A model generated the notes under the pieces. The model saw only the letters and a program-made list of their open reading frames with translations, made no database searches and had not been told where the DNA came from. DNA of 64,000 nt from Dermatemys mawii. Taxonomy: Eukaryota; Chordata; Testudines; Dermatemydidae. A program made the position numbers and the translations under genes. Below, piece after piece: positions 11,215 to 22,400 of the stretch. The stretch covers positions 17,056,242 through 17,120,241 of the forward strand of contig ML677373.1 of the NCBI GenBank assembly GCA_007922305.1. The letters are read 5' to 3'. Numbering within the stretch: the first letter of the stretch is position 1; every line of letters begins with the position of its first letter.

Positions 11215-14200
11215 CTAGTGAAAATATTTGACACCTAACTTTGTGTGCACTTTTTTGCACTCTGAAGTCAAACAGGTGTTATTTGGTGAACACAGTATAC
11301 ACAACACATGGTCCCTGACCTGAGGAACGCACGCACAAGAAGAGAAAAGATGGGTCACCTTTAAAATGTAAGACTGTAGACAATCAGGAGCTGTGATCAT
11401 AAAAGGATTTCAGGACTTCTTGGTATCATAATGTGGCTGTTATAACAGGTGATGATACTTAAATAAAAACTTACCTTTTGATTTACCCATCCTCTCCCAA
11501 TTATTTTTAACAATTCATACCTTAAATACCCTATTTTATTCCTTATGTAATTAACATTTCTAAAAGATGTTGCTGGTTATTTTCCTTAGTGAAATTGCCA
11601 GCTGTGATGATGATTCCTAAAGCTGCTGTGATGAAAGCATTCGCCATGTTTTCCTGTAGGTGTCCATATTCTTCTGACGTGAAGAAAGCATAACCTATAT
11701 ATCTTCTAAGGCTTAAGAATTCCAGCTTGTTCTTGACGCTCCAAGCCAGCCTCCCCACTGCTGGATAATTGAAACATTTAATACCGTCTCAGCAGCCATA
11801 AAGCCAGCAGATCTAGACTCAAGAGTTTCCTCTACCACTAGGGGAATACTCAGATAGCATAAAGCTGCTGTAGCAGCTCCAGCTCCCTACACCCTACCCT
11901 CCACTGCCTTTGGTCTGGCGGTGTAGGTGGAGCATGGTGGTCTTAAGGCCACCTTTGCACCTCTCTCTCCCTCTCTCCCTCTCTCCCCACCCATCCCATC
12001 CCCTTTATCTTTACAGAGTACAGCTCAGCCACAGCACTCAATCTGAACCATCATTGTTACTGTGTTTTGCTCTTGACCTTTTATTACATGATTTGCAAGC
12101 ACTTCAGTAACTATTGGGCCATGTCAGTCTCTGATGGAACACTGTTGAAGTTAATAATTTTTACTGAAAAGGCAGGTCCACTGAGGAGCCTGTTTCTATT
12201 GAAGTAGAATGAGGGTTTTGCCATTGCCGCCTTGAGAACAAGCGGGAGCCCGTAGTCTCTCAAACCATGTTTTCACAGATGGGGAAACTACTAAATTAGT
12301 TACATGACAAAAGCCACATAATGAGTCCATGGCAGGCAGAGTAGATCCTAGGCACAGGAATTCTTGTTTCAACCCTTAGCCCAAATTGCCACTTTTGATA
12401 ACTGAGGTGGCCTTGACTGATTTTAAGAAGATTAACTCCTTTTAAAATTCCACAGCAAGCAAAGACTGAGAATGAGCCTTTTCTAGGAAGGTTTTCTTTT
12501 TATTAAAAAAAACTATAAGGGACATCTCTTACAATTTAATCAGTGCTTACTATGTAATGAAAGAGGTGCTGAGACTCAAGCAATTTTTTTACATTCATAA
12601 CTGAAGTGGCAAGCCCAGAGGTGATGGGGCTGTGAACTGCCCAGCCCAGAGCTGTCAGGCACAAATTCCTGGCACAAATTAAGCATTCAGTTTAATACTT
12701 TGCATTTTCTAAAGAGCCGATGGTGGTTTTATGGGGTTTCTTCAGTGATGACAGGTAGACGAGAGGTTTGTTTTGTATGGCACTTTAAAGAGGGGTTTTG
12801 TAGTATTTTCAAAAGGGATAAAACTCTTCTTTTTACTGCATTTTAAGGGGTCATTGCCTCTGGTATTTCACATACAGGTAACACTAGTTTTGTGTGGCCT
12901 TTTTGGGTGTTATTGAGACTACTCCAGGTCTTGAATGGTGGTAAAGATAAACTGCCAAGCCTTTAAAAAAAAAACCTTTAAGATTTTGAAGTCATTTGCA
13001 GAATATTTCAGATCTAAATTATACATTTTTTTAATTTAATACAAAAACTGGAAATCTAGGTCATCCTTAATTTCTTACCTGTTGTTTACCTGGGTTAAAA
13101 TTCTGAATTTCATCTGCAGTGGAGGCAACAATAACTATAATAACTAACCACCTGTAATCACAGGTTTCCAAACAGGAAACTTCAGGCAAGCTCCTAGTTT
13201 GTGTAACTGCACAGGAAGATCTGGCCTCTTGATTTTCCCAGGAAGCTCTTCTTAGTGTGCTTTATTTTTATCTTGACCAAAACTAGAGCAAAGACAACAC
13301 TTTAAGCTCCATTGATGGGCCACCAGTCTTAGTACTATGAAAGTACACTCAAACATCTATCTATATAATGTGATGCTCTCAAAGGGATGTGAGTTTTCAA
13401 GAAGAGATGGGAGAAAATGAACATCACAATTAGAGATTTCTGTTAATGTTACTCAGTCTTTAAACATGGGGGTTGCTTTGAAAAGAGTGTGATTTTCTTT
13501 GAAAATGAAAATGAAGGAGCAGCAACTTAAAAATGTCTTCCTGGTGTGCACTTACTAATGACTTCAGCAGGAGGAAAAGTTTTGATTTGTTTTTGATCAG
13601 CCCCTTAAGTGATAATTCTGGGGCTCTGGGGGCCAAGGATTTGTAAATCCATCTACCAGACTCAGATAATGTTTCGTCATGTTACTAGAAAGGTGATGAA
13701 AGAAAAAAAAATCTTGAGGACAAGTCAATAAAATCAGCACAGAGCTCTTGATGGACAGGGAAAGCTGTGGGGCTGCTGCTGGAAAAGGTTGAGAGATCGA
13801 GTGGCTCAATGCTTTCTCCTGATGGCAGCAGATGGGCTGGTCTGGGTGTGGAGGCCTTTGCGACTGAATAAATCTTCCTATGGGGCCACTTCATCATCAT
13901 GTCAGTTTCCTCCCAAGTCCGCTCCTTCCTATGTCCCCACCCTGACTGCCTAGCACAAAGGAGGGGAGCGCCAGCATCTTAACTCCTATACTGGGCTACA
14001 ATTGGACCTTTTTACAGACTATTTGCATGTTGCTTTTTATTCAGGATGGGGTCAGGTCATATATATATTCAGCAGCTCTTTCTTTAGATGCCTAAGACAA
14101 TCCTTCCACAGAAGCTTGACACTATTGTTCGCACAAGAGCTTATCCTAGGGTGACCAGATGTCCTGATTTTATAGGGACAGTCCCAATTTTGGGGTCTTT

Positions 14201-15480
14201 TTCTTATATAGGCTCCTATTACTCCTGACTCCAGGTCCCAATTTTTCACATTTGCTGTCTGGTCACCTTATCTTATCCCAAGATGCCAAAGTTTCTTTGC
14301 CTCCTACTTTTGGAAATATTTTCACATAACGTACTGAAGTGAACTATAGACCTACACTATGGAAGGAACACCACGTTGCACCATCTTTTGGATCCACTCA
14401 CGTACATTTAGGTTAAAACCTTTATCTAGGTGGAGAATATGATGAGTTCAGAACCTCATGAAGCTGAAAGCAAAGCCCAAGGATTTCAAATGAGTGCATA
14501 AAGTTAGGCTTCTAAATAAATGATTAAACGAGTAAAATGCTCAATATAATCTGACCTCTCATTGAAGGGTCTAAAGGGGGATTTAGGAGCCTACCTTTAA
14601 CACAGCTACCTCTTTGAAAACTACCTTTCGACATTCACTTTGAAAAGTTTTGACCTAAACACTATGCTACCCTATGTTCCTTGATTTCTGGAAGCCTTTT
14701 TTATAATCATTATATTTCCCCATGTAGAAGGAAAAGCTTGTGGGAGAAGTACAAAGGCCTCCAATCTCTGCATGCAGCTGTGGAAAATGCTCTGTTAGCA
14801 GCAAGGTAACAGATGGCCTAGAAGGCTTGGTGACCATGGGCCCTGTCTTTGAGCAGAGAAAACAATACCACGCACATCTTTGCATGTGCCACCCAACAGA
14901 GTCCAAGCACATTGGAGTTGCCCTAGTGCAAAATCCCAATTCCATGCTTAAGAGCTGCAGAAAAGACCCTCAGTCTCTCAGACCTGCAAAAGAGCAGCTC
15001 CCCATGTCATGCATTGAAAATATGGAAAGGGCAATGCATATAGAAATCTAATTATTGGCAGGCACAACCCAGCGTTTAGCATGATAATCGCAGGGGCCTC
15101 CTGCTTTCTTGCGCAGGGACCCCTGAAAGGTAATTGTGAAAGCAAAAGTTAACGCTATTGAATTTCCATCAGTCATTCAATGTTGGCTTTGATGATGTTG
15201 ACATGATTTTGTTTGTTCTTAAATTGCAGTGAGAAAGTGTTATTAATGACTTTAAAATATTTTTAAGACAAAAGGGGGATTGTCTCCCATGGACAATCAG
15301 AGGCAGAAAGGGCTAAGACAAGCTATTTTGTGTGATAGCTAGCAGGCCTAGCTGTTGCAAAATTCTCTTTATTTCCCATTGGTCACCGTAAATCCCTGCC
15401 TAAAAACCGCTCTGGGCTGGAGTCAATCCACTGTGCTAGCCTGGCCTGGCTGACTTACAGGAGTTGAGGATCTGCCCCTT
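11215..15480. other. Intergenic, DGKE to meteorin-like gene
   Basis: I see no credible exon here. It contains a worn MIR-like fragment (about 12,271-12,375, with GGGGAAACTACT), a short transposon-like element at 14,149-14,267 and scattered worn repeats (for example about 14,560-14,640). GC content rises after 15.4 kb towards a CpG island. Confidence 0.6.
14149..14267. mobile_element. Short inverted-repeat DNA element, GGGTGACCAGA family
   Basis: It begins GGGTGACCAGATG and ends CTGTCTGGTCACC, inverted terminal repeats. The flanks 14,141-14,148 (TTATCCTA) and 14,268-14,275 (TTATCTTA) look like an 8-bp target duplication with one mismatch. A half copy of the same family occurs at 26,666-26,701. 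Confidence 0.75.
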
Positions 15481-16460
15481 GGTTCCTAAAAACGACCCAC
15501 AGCCCTTAGGCGGCCAGTGGCAGGAGGAGACCCTGGAAAGTGGCTCGCGAAATGGGCCTGATCCGAGCTGGGTGCAGGGTGTTAACCCGGGCCAAGCCCC
15601 CGGCGGGGATGGGATTGGAAGCTAGCCGGTGGAAGCAGCTTTATCAGATCGCGGCCGGCTGCCCTGAGAGCAGTTGGCGGGGGGGAGCAGCCCCGTTTCA
15701 AGAGCTGGCAGCACCCCCACAGGAGNNNNNNNNNNNNNNNNNNNNNNNNNNNNNNNNNNNNNNNNNNNNNNNNNNNNNNNNNNNNNNNNNNNNNNNNNNN
15801 NNNNNNNNNNNNNNNNNNNNNNNNNTCAGACCAGGTGTCCGGAGCTCACAATGCACCCTCAACAGCTGGCCCTGCCCCCCCCGCGACTGCGACACCCCCC
15901 CACACACATCCTGGGGGCGGGCATTTACTCTCGTAATCAGTCCTGCTGCCACGATCCAGCCCGCCCCCACCCCAACGCCAGAGGACCACCTCATAGGACC
16001 GGGGGAGAGGGCCCCCCCCCTTCTCCTCCCCCTCCCCGCCTCCTGCCCAGGTTTATAACGCGGCAGCCCCTGGCCAGGCAGCAGCGCGCGCGCCTGGCCT
16101 CTGTCCCGGGGGCTGCAGCGAGCGCGTGCGGGGCTCTGGTCCGCCGGGGGGCCGGGCTCGGCGGTGACCCCCCCCCCCCAATGTCCCTCGGGCGGGCGGC
16201 GCGGCGGCTGCTGCTTCTGCTGCTGCTGGCGGGGAGCGGGCTGGAGCCAGGCGCCGCCGATCGCTGCAGCTGGAGGGGGAGGTAAGAGGTGGGCAGCGGG
16301 GTGCAGAGCCCGGGCCCCAGCCGGTGGGGAGTCCCCAGAGACGGGCCGGGGGGGGCGGTATTGTCTGCCCCCCCCCAATTTGATAGACATTTTCCCGCCC
16401 GCTCCTTAGCTGAAAGGGGGGGGGGGCTGGCTGTGAATGAAGCGCGTTCATAGCTTGGGG
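15480..16460. promoter_or_regulatory. CpG island and promoter region of the meteorin-like gene
   Basis: A GC- and CpG-rich block surrounds the start codon at 16,181 and is interrupted by a sequence gap. A TATA-like TTTATAA lies at about 16,052-16,058, some 125 bases before the ATG. The transcription start is not determined by the sequence alone. Confidence 0.6.
15726..15825. other. Assembly gap (100 N)
   Basis: A run of exactly 100 N in a GC-rich region, probably a placeholder of unknown true size. It lies about 350 bases before the meteorin-like start codon, so part of the promoter or 5' UTR is missing. Confidence 0.99.
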
Positions 16461-19400
16461 GGGTCCCGCGTAGCCACGTCTGCCCTTTAGAAACAGAACC
16501 CAGCGGAGGTTGGCATGTTGGCTGGCGATGGGGGAAACTGAGGCACGGAGCCGTAGCTTGATGTCTGCGGCCACCCAGCGAGGCATGAGCCCAGCTCCCC
16601 AGTCCCGCTTTTAAAGCTTGGCCGGGGGGGGGGGTCTCTTTTTTGCAGCCACCAGAAAAAAGCCTTCCAAGGACACCAGTGATAGAACAGCAATGACTCG
16701 ATCATTAGAGCTGATGTGAGAGCAAGAAGGAAGCCCACTGAGTTTTATGTCTCTTGTCTAATGAACTCCTGACAGTAGAAATCGCTGGAGAAATAATTAC
16801 ATGTAGTAGGAATAATCATGAATAATGTGGACCAGGAATCCACATCCAGTAGCTGCTGTGAGGAGACGTTGCCGTCTCCTCTTGAAAACGGGGAGAAAAT
16901 AGACCGTAGGGAGCCATCCAGCAGCGCCAGGAGATAGCTGAGACTTACACATCATCCAGGCTGGCTCTGATTCTGGAGGGGCATTTCGTTCCCTGTTTTG
17001 TGTACAAGAAAAGGGGATTGTTATTATTATGAAGCCCAGGCGAATTGGGGGCCTTGTGCTAGGCCCTGCACACGTAAAAAGAGATGGGCCCTGTCTGGAA
17101 GAGCTGGCAAGACAAGGGGTGGAAAGGGAACCAGAGGCCCTGAGAAGTAATGGCACAGCAGGTTGGTGGCAGGTTCGGGCAGTGACCTCACTCTGCTGAC
17201 CCCCACTCACCCTGCCCAAGTTGGGTTTATTATTAATGGTGTATTTTTGGCCTGGCCTTGGCAGTGGTTTAAGCTGGGACCCCCGTTCCCGCACCGTGGA
17301 GCAGGTCCGCCTCCGCTGCACCGAGGGCTCCCTGGAATGGCTGTACCCAGCACGAGCCTTGCGGGTCGTCCTGGAGCCCAACCTGTCGAGCGCCAGACAC
17401 ACCACGGTCTGCATCAAGCCCGCCAGTGACTTCCAGGGGGCCAGCATCTACGTGGAGCGCGCCAGCCAGCTGCACCTGGTGGTGAGCGAAGCCGCGGGGG
17501 CGCGGCTGCACCACGTGTCTTGCTTCCGTGCCCACACGCCCCAGCGGGTCGCCCTTTTCCTGCAGGCCAGCCCACAGAGGGACATCAGCCGCAGGAAGGC
17601 CAGCTTTCAGTACGAACTGCTGAGCAACCAGAGCGCGGCAGGCCCCGACTTCCAGAAAATGGCCCTTGTGGAAGGTAAGGTTGAGACCATCCCCTGCAAA
17701 TGGATCTAGGTAGGTCAACCCCTGTAGAGCCTGATCCACTTCTGTAGGGTTCCCACACTGGTGCTGGGCTCCGTCAACAGGGAGCCAATTTCATGAATGG
17801 GGCTGCGGTGTTCCTCTTTGCAGGAGCGGGATAATTTCATATCTGTGAACCCCAACACCTGCCCCTCTCCCCACTCGCCTTGTTAACACGTCACATTGAG
17901 CATGGGAGAGGTTTACAGCACAGAGTCTCTCAAGCTGCCCCTGTTCAGTGCTCCAAAAGCAGGAAAAGCTCTCAGTGCAATGAGGGGAAATTGTATCCTG
18001 TCCCCACATTTGTCATTTAATTTAATCAAGGGCACCGGAACACAGGGGGAACATTTTCAAAAGCATCTAAGTGACTTACGTTCCTGAGTTCCCTTTTCGA
18101 AAATGACCTTAGGCACTTTAAGAGCTCAGGTCTCACTGAGAAGCCTAAATGCCTTTGAGGATCTGGATCTGAGTGTCTTTTGTAAATGGGATTTAGGCTT
18201 CTAAGTCCTTTTGAAGATTTTACCCTGGTTCAGTTCCCATTCTGTACCCTGAAAGACACTCGGGACAATGTCTTTAACCCACGTCACAGTGGCTGAGGAC
18301 TGAGGCTGGCTGTAGGAGAGTGGTGGGACAGGGGGTTGAATAAATAGAGAAACCACAGCCCTTTCCCACTCTCCCCTCCCCTTTCTTAGACTATTGTGGG
18401 AGAGGGGCTTCATTTTGTGTACTGGCCGTAACTGAGGAAATACGCTTGCTTAAGGATGTAATTGTAAAGAAATTGACACAATCAAGCAGCGCCTGGGGTA
18501 GACACATTCTGTACCATAAACTTAGTATAAATCAAAGTAAATATGCAATGAAATAACCTTTACTTGGAAAAGAAACGAACAGATTTCCCAAAGGCATGTT
18601 CAAAATTAGAACTACGTAGAATTAAGCACGTATGAACATCCGTCTGTCACAAACCAGCCATGGACTATAACTTACAAAACGACAAATATGCCAGAATAGG
18701 CCCATGTGTTAGCAAGGAAGTGGGAAGTTCCCAAGGGAAGCAGGGTTTGAGCCATAGATGGGGATTTCCAGACAGCATTAAACCCTCAACTCCCATTGAC
18801 TTTGACTAGGATTTGAGTAACTAACTCCCTGAAGGCCATTTGGAAATCCCGGCCATAATGCTGTTTCCGAGGTTGATGGATGGAGGCCCCAGATTCATTA
18901 GAGGCATACGCCTTGATTCTGGTCTTCAGGTTTGTGTCTTTCATAGTGAGGAAATAGTCATATTGGCTACCAAGATATAGCTGCCTTCATCTAAGACAGG
19001 AAGGAATGTACCAGAAAATCAGTGAGGAAGACTTTGGCGCTGTGTTTAAAGCACAGGACTGAGAGTCAGGACTTCAGTGTTCTATTTTTGGCTCAGTGTA
19101 AGACTGTGAGCAAGTCACTTCTCCCTGTGAGATTTAGGTCATTCATTTCAGACAGGGTCTGGGAATTCCCAGAATCCTCATTATAAAATATCCCTGTATT
19201 TCAGAGCAAGGGTCTCCACCACTGCCTCTTACCAGTGTGCTACTGCAGCACTCCCAGCAATTAATATAACGTGTCATGGAACAGCTGGAAGGGGGCGACA
19301 GAAGTCCAAAATATTGCAACTGTTACAATGAGCCGTTGGTGCTACAGTCCAACATTGTAAGATTTCCAGTGGAATTCGCTTTGGAAATTAAACAAAAAAA

Positions 19401-22400
19401 CCCACTTAGAATTCTTGACATTTTCAGGGATCAAAGTAGACGGATGGGTAAAGTACCAAAATTTTCTACGATATCGCCAAAAACAACCAAACTGAAGAAA
19501 GGACAGTAAAAATATTGTTTAGGCCTTGGTCCAAAGCCCATTGAAATCAATGGATCAGGCTACTCTGCTCACACGTCACCCATTTGTTAGCAATTATTAT
19601 TTTATTTATCAGTAACTGATTCTTTTGTTCTTTAGCAATGTGCCGTCCTTGTGACAACATGGAGCTTCTGATGGCCATTTGCAGCAGTGATTTTGGTAAG
19701 CAGACTTCCAGGAAAATATTCTGCCCCTAATTATGCATTGATTACTTTGGCTTATTTGCCCCTTCTTTAAATACCTTGATCTTCTTGCTTTCAGTCTGAG
19801 AACTCCACTAATGAAATGTAGAAAGGGGATAAATCAGATTTGCAGATCAAACACAGTGAATCTAGGCAGGTGGGAAGGCAAAGCAATTTTTTTTTCCATG
19901 TACGCTATACACACTTCCCCTTTGGCATAAAGGTTTTTGCTGGAATCATTTTGTCACAGTTCCTTGTCTTTCACTTTCTGATAGTTTTCCACACACACAC
20001 ATGTATGCAGCAGAAATATTCTTTACTTCCCTTCCATTTAACTGCATGGCTAGGAAGAATTTTGTAAAATCCCAATTTATGCAGGTTGGCTTTTTCCAAA
20101 CTGATTGCACCTTAAAACTGCTGTAATGATGATAGAGCGATCCTTGTTGGGAATGTTGTTGGCCATGTGTTTCACTATGGGGCTGAACACAGGGCTTAAA
20201 TTCAGCCGGAGCTGTCTGGAGCGGAGCTCTGGTAAATATTTTCAAACCCCCTGGAGTTTTTATAGCATGTTGGCAGTTCCAGGAAATATGCTATGAGAAT
20301 GTACCCTGGCTGTACATTATACCCCCTCATCAAACTTTCCCGACGTGAGTCTGATTAGAGATGCAACCTCGCACAGATAGTGTAGAACATCAGATACAAA
20401 CAACATTAATGGATCTGATCCTGCACCCATAGAAGTCAATGTAAAACCCCAACTTCCACTGCCCTCACATTAAAAAAAGAGATCTTTTTGAAAACCATTG
20501 ATTCTGCAATCCCTCAAGGAGATCCTTGATAAACTCAGTGGGTACAACCTTGAAACTGAAGCCAAATCAGAAATAGTTCCTGCTACATAATGCATGCTCT
20601 GGCACATGACAAGGTCACAGATACTTTTATAATAATTGTCCTTTGTACATGCCCTTTCATTCTACTCTTTTTTCTTTCATATCTTGCTCTCAATGGTTTA
20701 ATATACTTAGCACAAGTACACACACACACACACGTTCCAGTTCTGGTTACTGATGGAGTCCGTTGTTTGTGACTTAAACCTAGTTGGATGAGAGGATTTA
20801 CTCTTCATTAATGACACTTCCTTTCAGCCCCAGCATTGCACATCCCTTTTGAGAAAAAACAAATGCATTAATATGCTATAAAGTAATAAATAGTGGATAC
20901 CGTTAACATGATGCTGTGGCAAAGGCTTTATCTCCTTTATTTCATGTAGCAAAATCTCTACTGATCTGTTACTTCTCAGTATTATGTCTTGCTCTGTAAT
21001 ATGTTTTTTTGTTTTTGTTTTATTGAACTGAATTTTCCTTTACACACAAAAATTGTACCATATTAATGATACTGGTCTAGTTAACACAGTACAAACTTCC
21101 TAATGTGGACACTGTTAAACATGCCTATAGCTAGGATTGGCAGAATTCAATTTTTATTTTTTCATAATTTCAACAGATAATATCAGTGTTTATATTTAAG
21201 CTTTTTTCAATTTTTATCAATTTAAATTTTCAGTTGTACAAAATAATATATTTTAATTATTTTTATTTTTATCAATTTAAACTTTCAAAGGTGTGGGAAA
21301 TTATGTAATGATATTTATTTAATGACAGTAGACGAGATTCAAATGTTAAAGGTTTCTAGCCATTAGAACACAAATTGTCTATGCTGCATATTAGAATATC
21401 CAAAGGAAATATCCTTACATCAAACTCTAATCAGTTCTCAAGCAGCACGTTTTTTACTTTGCCTAACTGTAAATTTTGATGATTATGGATGGAAATATTG
21501 TGTCAGTTTGTGTGCATGGTGAAATCAACATTTACAAACCCTTACTGATAAAAATCGACTCCTTTCAAGTCTACTTGTAAGTTATAGTGATATAAGACAT
21601 TTTATACCAGTATAGCTACATCCATTCTAGGGTTTGGCCTAGTATGACTATATTGGCATATCAGTACAAAACTGAATGTAGCCCAGGTCTTAGTATGAAA
21701 ATGTATTCCTGTGCCAATCATCTTTCTTCTTCATTTGAACTAATTGATGCACCGTACCCCCATTGTTTCTACTTGATGAAGTTATCCGTTCCCATGCAAA
21801 CTGCTCTCCCTCTGCACAGCCTGTAGCCCCAGAGACTGACAGATGTGGAGGCCCAGAGTGCACAATGGGGGGCATTTATACTTATAGCACCAACAGACCA
21901 GAAAAAATAGCCCTTTGAAGGGACTCTATTTATGACCTGACTTCCGTGCCCTGGGCTCACAAATCGCTATCATCAACTTTTTTGATTAGAGAAAATAGCT
22001 GCTAATGAAAGTGTAAATGACACCGGGAGTGAATGGGGGCTTTATGATTAGTCTTAAGGCAGAGGTCTGCAGTCACTAGGCCATGAGCCGTGAAGGAGCA
22101 ACTTTGAGGAACAGGAACAAGTGCATTATCGCTTGTCAATAGACTTGACTGCATCTGATTAAAGATGCTTACACAAAGAAGGAGATGAAGAGCAGAGCGG
22201 AGACATCTGTTGTGCTAAGCCCTTGCAGCCCTTGGAAATTAAATTAGCTAAGGAAGTTCCTGGACTTTTCAGAAATAAGCTCTTTGTGCCCTCTACACTA
22301 ATGAGATCATTATCCCCAAAGGAAAGAGCGAAGTGATGGATATTTTGCAAAGTTCCAACTAAATGTCTAACCTCTCATTTGTTCACGGGCTGTTGGCAAA

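Noticed and set aside
15540..16586. Long open frames on both strands around the meteorin-like exon 1
   Set aside because: They arise from GC-rich composition and read through N bases. Only the frame from 16,181 has a signal peptide and correct splice phase.
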